A DNA stretch of 60,357 bases from assembly GCA_905221605.1 (NCBI GenBank), contig CAJNDS010000706.1:25001-85357 (forward strand), written 5' to 3'. The translations under genes and the position numbers were made by a program. The notes below the pieces were generated by a model. It did no database searches. It was given only the letters and a program-made list of their open reading frames with translations, and was not told where the DNA came from. The stretch is from Symbiodinium natans (Eukaryota > Sar > Dinophyceae > Suessiales > Symbiodiniaceae). Below are positions 12,011 through 24,910 of this stretch, one piece after another. Positions within the stretch are counted from its first letter, which is position 1; every line of letters begins with the position of its first letter.

Positions 12011-12484
12011 ATTTCCTTCAACAGTTGGCTTCGTCGAGAATCTACAGTATGCAGATGTATGCAGTGCTGTTGGTTTAAGATGCAGGCTTGGATGCGCGCC
12101 TCGACCATTCCAAAGGAGTCGTCCTACGAGCTGCTGGCCCGATCTCCAGCCAACCAGGCAAATTAATTCTGTTTGCCAGTTTGGTTCTATTCGGGAAGAA
12201 AATTCTGTATCGTTTCCCGAGGTCAAGCTGCCCAGCACTTGGTACTGCATGTGAGACTTTCGTGATGAGAGCTATGCCAGGTATGCTCACAGGTACTCCT
12301 GGATTTGTGACAGTGCTTAGGTGCGCACGCCACCTGTGGAAGCTGCACGAGGAGAAGGGCCCAACACTTCTTCAAGGCAACTGGCAGCGGCAGATTCTTA
12401 CCCGTCCGTGCTAGAGGTCCGAGAAGAGTCATTGTTTTTTTTGGTACTTCAGAGGCGATGACTTCGTGGCTGCTGCCTGGGCCC

Positions 12485-12697
12485 TCACCTCAAAGCTAAA
12501 GTGCTGCACAGTGACCACTGTGCTTGTTTTAACCCCAGATTTGCTCCAGACGGAGCATCTACTGCAACATACTGTAACTCTTTTGCTTTTGCCTCTTGAG
12601 CCTTGCTCAGGTACTGTCGGAGGGCGTTCGCTACCGCAACACGCACTCCTTGCGAACCACGACCTGGGGCCGCTCGGTCTGAGCGAAGAAAGCCCAA
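12485..12697 (-). CDS. possible - strand exon, unknown protein
   Basis: In the - strand, a 70-codon frame contains RVAVANALRQYLSKAQEAKA followed by KELQYVAVDAPSGANLGLK, a helical, lysine/alanine/glutamine-rich stretch that looks coding. Flanking bases offer several possible splice sites but none is decisive. If real, it would be the only - strand gene fragment in the window. Family unknown; a + strand frame at 12603-12962 competes. Confidence 0.25.
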   Translation of the reverse strand: MGFLRSDRAAPGRGSQGVRVAVANALRQYLSKAQEAKAKELQYVAVDAPSGANLGLKQAQWSLCSTLALR

Positions 12698-13059
12698 GCA
12701 AAGCCTCCCTATTCAAGCTTTTTTGACATGCGAGGACGTGAACAAAGGGGTGCGAAAGGATTGCAAGCGTGAGCCGCAAAAGGGTGGGTGCAAGCATGTT
12801 ACCAAACGGAAAGAACATTACACAGGGCATCCAGGTATCCAACAGCGAAACTGTGGGAAACCTTCCCCTGAGCTGGACGGTTGTGGAATCGATGCTGTTG
12901 TGGGACACCCACCCTTCACAGGGCTTTCAATTTACTATCGTGCGTGCCTTGCACCATCATGAAACGATTGATTCTCCTGCACAATGGCATCCGCTTGAGA
13001 CCCCGAAGCCTCACCTCAAGCCTCAACTCCGAGGCAGAAATCTGGTCCTTTTGCCATAG

Positions 13060-14980
13060 GAAGCTGCTTGTGAGTTTAGAGATTGCGGCCCTTTCTTTGC
13101 GAGACAGTCAGCCCGCAATTGTCAAATCGGCAGCGTGCAGGTCAGGTGGCTCTTGGCAACAATTTGGACTACAGGCAGCCGGCAAGACATGCACACACAT
13201 CACACGCCTCCCATCTGACGGCTTTTGAAGCATGACTTGTTCTGCGCACAGCCCTGCTCGACAGAAACACGAGTAACATCAAGTGACATTGGCTGCCTGC
13301 TGAGGCTACCGCATTGTGATGTGTAGGGAGATGTAGCGAATGTAGGGAGCTTTGGGCAGCTGTCTCCAAGAGCGACCTGGACGTATCTGATGTCAGATCA
13401 AGTCTCCACAAGCGCGGCACACCACAGCACAGAAAGAGAGCCCAACAGGCTGACAGGTGGCCCCGAAGAAATCCGCAGTCTTCTTCAGCAGGCGTGGGGC
13501 ACTGGCGGCTGCAATCAGGAATCGCAGACAGACAGTTGTTGCTCGGTTAAGGTTGTATGTCATGAGCCGAGGGCAGTCAGTAAGCGCGCAAACGAAAGTG
13601 ATGGATGCTGAGCGAGAAAGTCGAGAAAGATGATAGATTTGTTCCAGGTCTTCAGCGCTGGCCCGGGCTCGTGCAGAACTGAGGTTGGGGAGGGTTTGTA
13701 CTGCCCTCTCTGTCTCTCTATCTCTCTCTCCCTTTGTCCCATGATTTCCACACACGGAAAATCATAGACGGCCATCAATTGAGCGGCAGTTGCTGCGATC
13801 TTTATCTCTTCGACTGTGGCTCCAGATTACATCCGCTGCCTCGTAGGGCACAGGCCAGTATAGCTCCAGGATGCGAGAGCCGCAGATTTTGCCGATTGCA
13901 AGATGCCTACGACGAAGAGCATCTCGCAGGCGAACAAGGTTCATCTCAAGGCAATAAATCTGCCAGAATGCTAGAAGATCCAGTACATGGTGCGCAATAC
14001 TTCGGCTGCAGGTTGTCACCCCCCCCCCCCCCGCCCCCCGCCCACAATGTATAAAGGCCTCAGCACGTGTGTTATTTCTCGTCTTGCAGTTGCGGTAAAG
14101 AAAGCAGCGGCAGAGGGTTCGGTCGAGTCGAGAAAATAACGAAAGGGCAGCAAATCGAAAGGCACAGAAGGCACAAGATAATCGTAAACGCTTGCGCTCG
14201 CCGCCTCGTGGGCCAGCCCACAGCAGGGTGTGAGGAGACAGGGGTGCAGTGCCAGCAAGCCCCAGGAAAACTTTGGGAAGTGGTCGGGGAGTGCCAGACT
14301 TGCAGAAAAGTCTAACTGAAGGACCCCACAGCCTGGAACCCCCACGGCACGGCCTGGCGGCACTGGTGAAGCGGATTGGTTGGTGGACTGAAAAAGGAAC
14401 AAAACACGAAGAACAGTTCAAGAGCAAGCCAGGGTGAAAAGGGAAAGTGGGCGAAGGTCGTCTAGAAAGCTGTCTCCTTCCGAGACGAGGGCAAAGGATC
14501 AGACGCCGGGACCTCACACTGGCCAGAACAAAAGAGAGAATACCTTCCCACCGGAGCTTTCAGGCATGGCCCGATAAGTGCAGTTGCAGGCTATGTGATA
14601 ATCGATCGTCCACGCCAGCGTCGCATGAACCCAAACAGTTGCAACGATTGAAGACTTATGCCGCATCACCGAGATTGAGGCAAAGGAAGTTGAATCCAAA
14701 GTAGTTGACGAGGTGGCACTTGTGTTTAAATTTTATGGCAGGTATGCGATTGTTGCAAGAGCCGCCTCATCCCTTTCCGATCAGCGCATGGGCACGAACT
14801 GCAAACGCATCAAAAGGCCACGGGTCCGTCTTGGATATATTCAGGATATTTCAGGATGCTGGCCCTCACCTCCATCCACGCGATGGCCTTTACCCACACG
14901 AAATGGCTTTTGGCTTGCTATATTCAATTACACCACCGAAGACCCCAAACAGTCAAAGGCACGTCAAAGTAACAGTGGAG
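13060..14980. other. spacer with overlapping unconfirmed frames
   Basis: The longest frame of the first 30 kb other than repeat artefacts lies here on the - strand (13762-14517, 251 codons), but its N-terminal two thirds is Arg/Ser/Pro/Leu-rich and crosses a poly-C/poly-G tract at 14020-14041. A + frame at 13734-14054 contains LQDAYDEEHLAGEQGSSQGN and competes. TCTC repeats lie at 13710-13735. Nothing here is secure enough to name as a gene. Confidence 0.3.
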
Positions 14981-14983
14981 GAG

Positions 14984-15163
14984 ACCCGAGACAAAGGGAG
15001 ACGAAGGGAGACAAAGGGAGGCGAGGAGCACAGCAACCCGGCAAAGCCACCCACATGAAGGGAGACAAAGGTAGACAAAGGGAGACAAAGGGAGACAGGA
15101 GACAAGGGGAGACAAGGGGAGACAAAGGGAGACAAAGGGAGACAAAGGGAGACAAGGAGCCCA
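14984..15163. repeat. minisatellite (GGGAGACAAA)n
   Basis: Units of ten bases, GGGAGACAAA with variants such as GGGAGACGAA and GGGAGACAGGA, run from about 14990 to 15160. One unrelated insert of about 40 bp lies near 15020-15055. The - strand frames across it read as Leu-Ser-Pro-Phe-Val repeats and are artefacts. Confidence 0.9.
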
Positions 15164-18100
15164 GGAACCCGACAACAGTCCTCAGAATGTCGGCAATCCT
15201 TAAATGAATTTAAAACCCAAGCCCAACAGTAGGCTGTTTGGGGAAAAAACGAAAGCGAATCAAAAGTAATCCGGGAACTGCAACCTAGAAACAGCTCGAA
15301 ACCTTCTGAATCCGAGAGATTCAGAAAAAGCAAGAGAGAGAAACCACCCGATGGGTCTGAGTCTGGCTATCCGACCTAAAACTACCCGAACCACGGAGCT
15401 GCTACGAGAGCTCCGGCAAAGTTTGCCCGTCGAAGTTGGCCGCCTGCCAAGCATGGCAGCAATAGGCCATCGGCCAACGCCTCCCGGAGCCCACGACGAT
15501 CCACGACGCTGTGTCCATGCTCACTTTGGCACCCTATACTATCCCCCAATGGGCAATCACGCAGAACATGCTGGAGGCCTTCAGCGGTTCCACATATGGT
15601 TGGCTGCAGGCTGCAGCACTCTACAGTGCCTTGACGTGCCTTGCCACAGTTGGGCTGCAAGTCGGTTTCGTTTCCTTCGAGAGTGCACCGTGGCCTCGAA
15701 GTAGGAGGCCTCCGGACGCGAGGTCCAGTAGCGTCGCCGTTGGGGCTAACACAAGCTGTACATCATCAGAGTCTCAAGCACGCAACAATGCCAATCAAAG
15801 GTGTCCACAGATGGTGCGCCCTGGTTTGCGCTTGCGGCCATGTCCTCCCAGACTGCTTCCAGCTGCGTTCCTGATTCGCTTGTCGCTTGGCCAGTCATGA
15901 CAGCCTCACAGCCGGTGTCGGAACCCAAGCAGCCCAAGCCTGCAAAGCATCGGGCTTCGATGGTGTGTGGGACTTCGCTGGGACTCCAGCTTGGCCTACC
16001 CTGGTCCGCGAACCTTTCAGAGAAGTCGAGGTGTCCTGAAAGTCAAGAGTCAAGGGGGTCAAGGGCACTGTCCTCGTACCAGGTGTCTATTCCGACAAGA
16101 GGTAGCAAGCCCGCCATTCCTCCCAACTCCAGCCAAAGGCCAAGTTTGCCAAGCATGGGCGCGAACTTCCCAATCAAGATGCAGGCTATGAGGTCTTCCA
16201 CAGGGCCTGGGGAGGTTCTTCCAGAACCTGCAAAGTCCCTAGTTACCAGTGGAAAGAAGATTTATCTACGGGGAGTTCGGGCAACCGCAGTTTCAAGTCT
16301 GCCTAGGGCCTGGGGGGTTGTGAGGAGGTTGTGAGCCGGACCTTAGTATGAGTGGGTGCACGCGCCAAATTTCGCACCCCCGCGCGTGGTGGCCGAGGGA
16401 TGGACGCCCTTCCCAGCATGTGAGATTTCAGTCCATGCAACAACCTGAAATTGGGATAAAGTGGGGTCGGCCAGCTTTTAGGTACCAGAAGAGGAGAGAC
16501 AGGGGGCACGGCGAAAGTTGTTGCCTGTTACTGCTGTTGCTGCCTCCTCCACGGGACACGTCTTTGTCCGGCACGGGCGCGGAGTCCAGCACAACCGGTT
16601 CATGCCCGCCAGTTCTTTGCTTACGCCCTCATGGCTCTTGTCAAAATTCTGCTTGGACATTGGCTTTATTGCAAGGCAGGCGCTGCGGCAATTGCACAGA
16701 TCGTATCGCTCTCGGTCAATGGGCCGTGCAAATCTTGCAATTGCATGTTCGGCGACTGGCATTGCATAGTGCAGCGCCGCAGCATCGCAATCATGCTGGT
16801 AAAGGACAATGTGTCCACTGCAATCCACTGCATTTCAGCATTCTTGGAGAGAAGTTGTCTGTTGCTGGACGCAATGCTCCGGCGAAATCTAATGATGCCG
16901 GGTTCTGCATCCTCTGTCTAAGGAAGCCACACGCCCCCTTCTCTGAGAGAGCTGAAGTTATTGCGCGAATGTCGTGCTCTCGGCCTGAAAAGCTGCACCT
17001 GAGCAGCTTTGCGCTTGTTATCTCTGCACAAGCTTCTGCGGACGTCAAGTGGTTGCCCTCATAGTGGCTCAGCTGAAACCAGCAAGAACAGCAGCACACA
17101 CATGTGTTACAGCATCATCGACACTCGTCCGAGATAGTTGCAACACCACATCTACTGTAGGTGTATGAGCAGCAAGCGAAACGTCAGCACAGCACAATCG
17201 TCCTTTCATGTGCTGCTCTTGTTTGAAAAAGGAGTCTCCGAAGGCCGCCTCGTAGCTTGAAGACTCCCTGATGCCCATGAGCGGCACATGTTGGAGTCAG
17301 GACCCTTGCGGCATTGCGATTCCAAGCTCCCGGAGGCCTTGCTGACTTCCATCTACCTCGGCTGCTTCTGTGATAGACTTCAGTGAACATGCATCGAATC
17401 TCTGCGACAGACCGCAGATGTTTTAATCATCAAGACGCCGTGACTCATGAGCGACCACTCTCGCTAACTTTTGCTGTCGCTGCAGGTTTTTGGGAATGAA
17501 CTTGTCTCTTCAAATGTCGGCTGCCTTTGCAGGTCTAATCCTGAGGCTCTGCAGCAAGGCGATGCTTCTGTGGTTCAACGCACTGCTGGGAGTTCGCTAT
17601 AGCTGCTACTTGTGCTGACGTGCTGACGTGCTGACTTCGCACCCAACCGTTGCTGCGTCTTGCTTCCGCCTGCTACCGTCGCCCTTTTGCAGACTGAGTT
17701 CCGCAATTGTTCATCCTACCGAAAAGCTTTGAAAAGCTTGATAGCTGATGATTGAACTGAACCGGAATGAAATGAACTGACACTGAACATAAATATCACT
17801 AGCGGCCAGCATCAGTCAACCGGTAAAGAGTCCAGCATCTCTTGTACATGATCTGTTGGCTTCAATCCAAGCCCGTGCTCGGCGCACAACGAAGAAAATG
17901 GGATGCTCGTTGGCTGCAAGGATCTGCGAATGCTTTGTGGCGCTTGATTGGCGCTTTGTGCGGGAAGCGTCCCGATGTCAAACTAGGTATGGGCAGCTCG
18001 ACCTGCTTCGCAGGGATATGTCCCCAGCAATCTGCAGAAGCAGATGTGTTAGTTGTGGGTGCAGGACACAATGTGTGCGGAGACACCGCAGTCTTCACAG

Positions 18101-18427
18101 TCTTCGGGGTCTTTTGCGGGGTCTTTTCGGAGTTTCGATGAAAGGGAGTCTCTATATAGGACCGGCTGGCATCTCTGCGGTACTGGCCTTGCAGCTGCAG
18201 AAGAGGTCTGACATGGTCCAATTTGGAAAAGCTGCGCAGAGTGCGCCAGAGTCAGAGACCATGTGACATCATTTGACGCAGGCGCATCTTCTGGGTGGAT
18301 CCGGCTTTTCAGTCTGGCCGGTTGGCACGATATCTGACCGTGCCATGCAACACCAAAGTGGACATACTGGCACCTTGGCAAGCTATGGGTCAATGCCTCA
18401 ATGCTGTAAACTCCTTCGGACAGATGC
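15164..18427. other. spacer with degenerate coding-like stretches
   Basis: Several overlapping + frames occur at 15511-16334 and 16348-17064. In one frame near 16130-16310 the translation reads AKFAKHGRELPNQDAGYEVF and on to a TAG; nearby, GFDGVWDFAGTPAWPTLVRE is in a frame that stops at 16038-16040. These look like fragments of coding sequence but share no intact frame. No recognised domain, RNA gene or mobile element. A CGTGCTGACGTGCTGAC duplication lies near 17616. Confidence 0.3.
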
Positions 18428-18850
18428 GTGTATGCCGCAAGAAAGCCCGTGGTGTCGTTGCCAGCCCACACACGAAGTGTTGTTTTTACATTGCGTGCCA
18501 ACCGGGATGGCCATGAAACGTGCTTCATCCCAAGACGTTCCCAGGCGGGCGACCGCAACTTCCGGCATCCGCTTCTTCAGCCGGCGGCTGGGATCAAAGA
18601 AAAACTCATGGCATCTCATGGCAACTCTATTGTCCTTGACCTTTTGTACCAAGATGCTGGGCTTGTGTCGAGCTTCTGTGCCCGTGCGCGCACCCATACC
18701 CGAGCACTCGCTTTGCGTCGTTTGAGTCAGTTGTGTGCTGTTGTGTCCATTGAGGTGGCGAGCTGTGTAACACCGGCTCTCCAGAAGTTAATCGCAGAGG
18801 CAGAGCCGCTTGCAGAGAGCGGCCTGGAAGCCTTGGACCTTATGTGGTAG
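18428..18850 (+). CDS. open frame, unknown protein
   Basis: A 140-codon frame whose C-terminal half (RRLSQLCAVVSIEVASCVTP then ALQKLIAEAEPLAESGLEA) is helical and coding-like. The N-terminal half has a histidine/arginine-rich stretch and may be non-coding. The - strand frames 18049-18558 and 18398-18697 overlap. No family recognised. Confidence 0.25.
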   Translation: MYAARKPVVSLPAHTRSVVFTLRANRDGHETCFIPRRSQAGDRNFRHPLLQPAAGIKEKLMASHGNSIVLDLLYQDAGLVSSFCARARTHTRALALRRLSQLCAVVSIEVASCVTPALQKLIAEAEPLAESGLEALDLMW

Positions 18851-19084
18851 TCGTATGAGTCGTCTTGTTCCAGTTGATGTGTCGAGGTTCTTCTCAGCAT
18901 CATGAGATACTTTGGGCATTAGCATCCTTCAGGTAAAGAAGAATGGTGACACTGTCTGACTCTATCTCCTCACAGAAGTTTTGCAGAAGTCACTCCGCTG
19001 CTGGGCACTCCCATTTCAATGGCACGTAAGTCGTCGTTGTCCCGCTCTGTGCCCCACTCCATTGAGCATGAGATTCTCATACCT

Positions 19085-19120
19085 ATGTAGGGGCGTGTGT
19101 GTGTGTGTGTGTGCGCGTGT
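19085..19120. repeat. (GT)n microsatellite
   Basis: A short GT tract with one GCGC interruption. The surrounding bases 18851-19625 hold no gene I can support. Confidence 0.85.
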
Positions 19121-19625
19121 GTCACGACAGCAAACTCCTTCCAGCTTTGCGTAAGGCAGGGCGGGTCCTCGGATATCTAGCACAGTACTTCAATCCTGTG
19201 TGGGTCTCTTGACTTTGGTGACTGAACTTTCGCTGAACTTTATATTCCAGCAGCTGTACCTGACCTCAGCACCCCGCCTTCTCCCTTTTTTTTGAAAGGA
19301 ACTGCTCCAGCTAGGCACTGACCCTTCAGAACTGGGATGGACGACGCTGGGATCCTGCAAGCACATCTATGACGCTGTCACCACAGGCTTGTCGCACGCT
19401 GGAGGCCAGGTCTCACTTTCAATGAACAAGAATGGACCTAATGGAGCCTGGAGAGTCGTGGAGATGTGCAAAGTCAACTTGCGCTGGCGTTGTCTCCGTG
19501 CTGCAGGTGTTTCGCGTTGCTTTGGCAAGGTGACTCGATTGCTGCTTTGCTTCCAAGTGTCAGTTTTGTCCCCCTAACATGAGCTTTGTGCAAACAGTCA
19601 GGCGAAAATCAATCAAGAAGAGTTA

Positions 19626-20043
19626 ACACCCTAGCGTGCCTACGAAGAGGAAACTACTGGTAGCGATCAAGACAACCATGAGGACGACGGTCTTATGCTC
19701 TAGGATGTTTCGCCATCAATCATTCTGAGCACGCAGCCTGACGACGCCGCAAGTCTCAAATCACAGTTTCTCGGAGAGCAAGCCCTGACTTTAGTGCGGG
19801 AACGCTTGGAGGCTCTGCAAGAAGCACAGCAACAGCCTGGCAACAGCAAGCAACAGCCCCAGCGGCAACAAGGTGGATGACAAGGAGCAGACGGCGCCGA
19901 GGTCTCCACTAGCTGGTTTACACCGAGCAACCTCGGACGGCGAATGTGCAAAGGAGCATGAGGAGAACACTCCTGCATCTGGGAACGACCATCCGAAAGG
20001 CTTTGTGGGTGCTCGCCTGCGGGGATGGGGCGTGTGTGATTGA
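19626..20043 (+). pseudogene. frameshifted hydrophilic protein remnant, unknown
   Basis: Two neighbouring + frames both look coding and abut. The first (in register with 19737) reads EEETTGSDQDNHEDDGLML, a TAG at 19701-19703, then DVSPSIILSTQPDDAASLKS and GEQALTLVRERLEALQEAQQ, and stops at TGA 19878-19880. The second (in register with 19873) continues KVDDKEQTAPRSPLAGLHRA and GECAKEHEENTPASGNDHPK to TGA at 20041-20043. Composition is acidic and glutamine-rich, and no other frame is similarly good. A shift of one base near 19862 plus one nonsense codon would explain it, as would an unusual intron. Product unknown. Confidence 0.4.
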
Positions 20044-20769
20044 TCCATCTCACGTAGCTGAGTCCCACAGTGCTGAAGTTCGCGGACGGTATCTCCTGCA
20101 GATGTTCGCTGACAATATCTCCTGCAGATCAAGAATGTGTTGTTTCGGTAGCGTCGAAAGAAGTTGCCGTTAATTATCGTTTCTTGTGCTGCGACGTGTT
20201 CCAATCTAAAGGTTCCATTCCTGCAGGAAGGGTGGCACAGAGGATGCCCCAGGTTTACCAACACCTCTCACACCGCGGTACCGATGCCACCAAGAAGCAC
20301 TGCCGTATGTTTGCGATCGCTTCGTTGCGATCACGCTGGAGGTCGCGCAGCTGACTCCGGAGCCGGCGCAGACCCTGTCCATGCGCGAGCCGCAAGAGAA
20401 CGTGCTGTGCGAGCAAGGGGGGAATGCTAAGTAAGGCTGCTAAGGCTGCTAAGGCCGAGGCGTTGCCAACAGCCGCTGAGTGGGACATGCCGCCGTGTTG
20501 TGCGCACCGTCAGGTCTCGTTGGCGAGCCAAAACAATGCGCTCAGTCCGATAGGCATCTTGTTTTCCTGTCATTGGGGCTTGGAAAGCTGTAATTCAATC
20601 TTGAGATGCGATTGCGCCCGATCGTTTTACTGTTGCCATGCTGACTCTGCGAAAACAGTCTTTGGCGTCAGATCCATGCACAGAACTTCTGGGCTTCACT
20701 ATCCATCTCCTGAGCCTTTCGCTTCAGGTTTTGATTGGTTGAGAACCCCGATGAAGCATCAAGCTATGG

Positions 20770-23380
20770 AAGGCTAAGGGGTCTAGTTTCAATGTCACAT
20801 ATGACGATCAACATCCGGATTTAGCCTGAGTTACTGTAGCTGCCAAGTGGCCAAGTGGTCTCAACATGTCGCAGCCAAGGACACGTGTTGGAAGCCACTG
20901 GGTGGCAGCAGTTGATGCCGCAGGCAGTCGAACTTCTGTCAAGGCACACTGCGAGTGGATGCGAGTGGCGGTTGTCGAGCGGAGGCGGTATGCATCAGCT
21001 GGGAACATCAGGTGCAGTGCGTCGTCCTGGCCACAGGAGCGGAACCCAAAGCCGCACCTTTGCCAAATGCCATGTCTGCCGAGACAACCTTTGACGAGGC
21101 GGCTGGTCGCTGGTGCCATCTGAGGGTCGCACAAACCCCTGTTCAAAATGTTGGCGAATTTTGTGATGTAGGTTTTGCAGTATCTGCAGGAGGCCCGCGA
21201 AGGCGCCGCGAAAGGGGCGGCGAAAGGGCGAATATTATAATATCATGCTTAATAAGACTCCCCAAGCCCTCAACCTTGTAAGCCTGGGCCCTGACCTCGA
21301 GACCCTAAGTAGCCTAAGCCCCAACGTCTACCCTAAATCCAAAAAAACTTGCCCACGGGCTTAGCCAGGTTCAACGTGGTGTTTCAGGGCTAGGTGTCAT
21401 TTTTAATTTTACTTCATGACTTTATGCCAGTCGCCCCGGACCACTCGTTTTTCTTGAAGCCTGCTCACACAACTGTGCCATGTCGGTTCCGGGAGAAAGG
21501 AGGGCTGACCGGGGGCAAAGTGCGTTTTGGAGGGCCTGAAAAACGCACACTGATTCCCTGGCTGTGGTTGGGGGTGCAAAAGTCTTCGTCTTGATCAGAG
21601 GCAAAATGCGTCTTGGAGGGCCTGAGCACGCACGCTCGACCACACTCCACAAGAAGCGTCCTTCGGCAACGCATCTGACATGTCACGGAGAGGGGGTGCG
21701 CTTGGGTAAGCACGCGCGCCTTGTGTTTCCCCACCCCAAGAAAGTGAAGTTATTGGCAATCCTTTGCAGAATCCAGCTTCGTGACTGGCTTGTTATGTCT
21801 AATTACCGTATGGTCGAAAACAACATTGACCCGTATTATCACGATTTCATGTCTTCGCGAAAGAAGGGCCGCGAAAGGCTTGCTTGGGAGGGTTCTAGGA
21901 CGAGGAATATGGAATTTGGTGCCGCAAGTTGCAGCAGCCTCTTGTGAGCCCTGTGCGCCTGATGCCGGTGCTGCATGCTTTCTTGTGGAGTTTGCTCGAA
22001 GCCTTTGCTCAACCTCTGATTGTCTTCTTGATGTGCCTTCTTCCTGTCGCCCCGTGCTGTGCACGTTGCCAGGCTTTGCTCCGGCAGCGACTGCGGCCAA
22101 ACCAGCGCCTGGCCGTGCTGGGGTCCCTCGCCTTTGTCATGTCACCTGCTGCACAACATGAAATTGACTCGTAGCAATCAATAAGTGTAATTTAATCAAG
22201 GGGGCGCAAGAATGCAACATGAGCTGATCATTTCTTCCAATCAGAGCACATGCAAAAGCTCAAGGAATTCTCATACAGCCGCAGTGGCTCTCGCCAAGCT
22301 CAGCGTGCCCTGGCTTGCCCTGCGGCACAGTTTGCTTACTGATGAACGTTAGCCAATGCATTGCAAAGCGGTGGACTGTTGAGGAGCTCGCTGGGCCTAT
22401 GTCGCTGTCAATCACCTGTTTCTCAAGACGTCCTTTGCGCTGCGCCGAATGGCTGGAGGATTCAAATGTGTATCGCTACAACTCAACAGGACTTCAGACG
22501 TGGGAAAGGAGGGCATGAAAGGCACAACTGCGAAACTATATTCTACATTGCGCTGCCTTCTCTGATGTTGACAGGACTGAAAGGCTTTGGAGCCGTCTTC
22601 GGTCGCAAGTACATGGTCCATGGGACAAGTTGGCTAGAAATCAAACACATCAAGGCGGGGAGCTCGGGCAGCTGGCACAGGCCTGCCCGGTCCTTCCGAT
22701 ACCCGAGCTTCCAGGGTTCAGGATTGGGGGGGGTGTGAGAGTGGTGGGGGGAAGCAAACAAGTGAGCCCGGCGGGGACAATCAAAAGGCCTGTGCACAAT
22801 CTGTCGTCGCGCTGTCGATGAAGCCAGCTTAAGGCTTAGGTCTCAAGGACCGTGCGCAACACCATTTGGCATTACATGAAGAGGGGTGGGAGGGTCAGGG
22901 GAATTTGCGCTCTGGAGTCTTTGGCAATTGCTAAATAAAAACCAAGAGCTGGCTGCCAAAAAACGAGAGGTCCGATGGATGTGGGTTCAGCGTGGGCGAG
23001 GAGCGGTGTGGGCAACCCTCAACATCACAACTTGGTGGGGGGCAGCAGGGGGAACATCATGAGCGGACAGAAGACAAGGCTGGGCCCCCCCTTGGGTTCG
23101 GTGCCGGTCGCACATTATGAGACGACCGCGCCTTGCTTCTCAGCAGCCATCAAACAGAACTGTAGACAGCCGAAGCCAAGCTGTTCAGGAATTCTTGCCC
23201 GAAGAATGGGACTGGGTCATCGACTGCACTGGATATGTCAAGAGTCAGGGCCTCAAGGCCTCAAGGGAGGCACCTGGAGTGCACAACTGAAGCGCGCAAC
23301 TGCTCCTCGGAGAGCAAAACACCTCGTACATGTCGAGTCAGAGTCTGACCAAACGACCAAAAGGTAAAGAGCTACACGTA
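20770..23380. other. spacer with short frames and a direct repeat
   Basis: No gene is supported. A direct repeat of about 25 bp (TGCGTTTTGGAGGGCCTGA and TGCGTCTTGGAGGGCCTGA, each preceded by GGCAAA) occurs at about 21512 and 21599. Degenerate telomere-type motifs (CCTAAGTAGCC, CCCTAAATCC) lie at 21300-21340. Frames at 21929-22174 (hydrophobic) and 22361-22738 have no recognisable features. Confidence 0.35.
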
Positions 23381-23381
23381 C

Positions 23382-24000
23382 GTCAGTTAAAGTTAGTAAG
23401 AAGCGCTATGGCAAGGCTGAATCTCAAGAAGTTTGTAGAAAAGCTCAGCGCCGCAGTCACTTGGTCCCGAGGCCAGCTGCCAACCATCGATGGGGTGAAA
23501 GCACAAGAACTACCACGGGACGAGGTGAGAGAGGGTGGAAATGGGTGGATTCTCCGTAGCATCCGCAAGTATTCGCACTTTCTGCAAGAACTGGCATAGG
23601 GCTCATGTGGCTGCCAGGTTTCTGGTGCTTTGCTCGGCGCTCCTCCAGGGGTTTTTGCTTTGGGCGTGCCTTGGGGGGAAGTGCTCCGGCTGGCTTCAGA
23701 ACTTTTGCAAGGAGCCATCAGAGCTGGCATGTTTCTGAGCTGGCTTGAAATTGAAACCTTGAGAAGTTGTGAAGTTCGAGGCGCCTGGAAGGCTCTGGGG
23801 CCAGGGTCGTGAAGCCGAGGATGGCTTTCGAGGCGGGTCGCGGCGAGACTTCACAGCGACACAATTTGCTACGCATGCAGCAGTCTCGCCTCCATGAGCT
23901 CAGGCGAAGACACATTCGTCGGATTCGCCATGTTCTTTGCCCGAGCTGGCTTGATTGCAGATGAGATCCATCAAGTGCTGGAATGCAAGCAGGCGGCATG
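23382..24000 (+). CDS. possible multi-exon gene fragment, unknown protein
   Basis: Three exon-like pieces follow one another on the + strand. The first (about 23382-23524) reads SAMARLNLKKFVEKLSAAVT then WSRGQLPTIDGVKAQELPRD and ends at GAG|GTGAGAG, a good donor. The second (about 23648-23810) follows CTCCTCCAG and contains LGVPWGEVLRLASELLQGAI. The third (about 23820-24000) contains MAFEAGRGETSQRHNLLRMQ and SRLHELRRRHIRRIRHVL. Neither the joins nor a protein family could be established; positions are approximate. Further open frames at 24180-24910 may or may not belong to it. Confidence 0.3.
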
Positions 24001-24910
24001 AACAGCCGCAGGTGTCACCTGTCATATCGTGCGCTGGTAGTGCAGAACACCTAGGGGTAGTGTCGGGAGTATCTTCAGAGCTGCAAAGCAGCAATTGATT
24101 CCACATGGTGCCACATGGTGTCTCTGTCAGTGGAACTCAATGGAGGAGGCCACAGCATCGCTGAAACAGATGCGGCGCCATGCAGAAAGATGGCTTGTGT
24201 CAGCTTGATCTCCAGACATCAGCTGATGACGGTCACCCATTCCACTATCTTTTAGTATCGGACAGCTGTCCATCCCCGACAGGTGGAATGCGCCCTTTAG
24301 GCTTTTCTCCAGGTGTGTGCTTTCTGGACGCCATGTGCACCAACATTCGCACAATTGCCTTACTGGTAGTTTGCCTACTCAAACCAGAGAATACCGGAAG
24401 CACAACCCAGATGGCCTCTCTGCTCAGGGTGCGCAGCTCAATGATGCAGACTTGACGAAAGCCCGGCCTCGGGGCATTCTGCCTTCGTTGCCTTCCTTGG
24501 CTGGCCAAGTTGCTGCGTCCCGGAGTGGGCTTTCCGGCTTTGGGCGACCATCGAAAAGCTGTTTTTCACCCCCTTGACCCACTCTCTTCATGCTTGCTCG
24601 CTCACCGCTCTTCCCTCACGAGTCTGCTGACGGCAGGCGAGCGACTCGCTGATTCGCTTGGTCAAGGCGCCGCAGGGGTGCTTCAAAATCGTGGATGCAG
24701 ACAGTGGCACACGGTCCATGATGACCGAGGCACTTGCACCGCACCGCATGCCATCCATGTGCGTACTTCGACATACATCCTGAGTGAGACGAAGCCAAGT
24801 TGCATTCGGCTGGTCCAGGGCCCGCTTTGGGTGACGATGGATTCGGATGACAGGCAAGTGGCCTGGGCTTCACCAGGTGTGAGGTTTAAGGTATTATGTT
24901 TTGGAGTTTA

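Noticed and set aside
13762-14517. 251-codon - strand frame
   Set aside because: It crosses a poly-C tract, has strong Arg/Ser/Pro/Leu bias over most of its length, and a + frame competes. No domain seen.
14924-15333. Leu-Ser-Pro-Phe-Val repeat frames on the - strand
   Set aside because: They are translation of the ten-base GGGAGACAAA minisatellite; a ten-base unit reads in all three frames, as expected of non-coding repeats.
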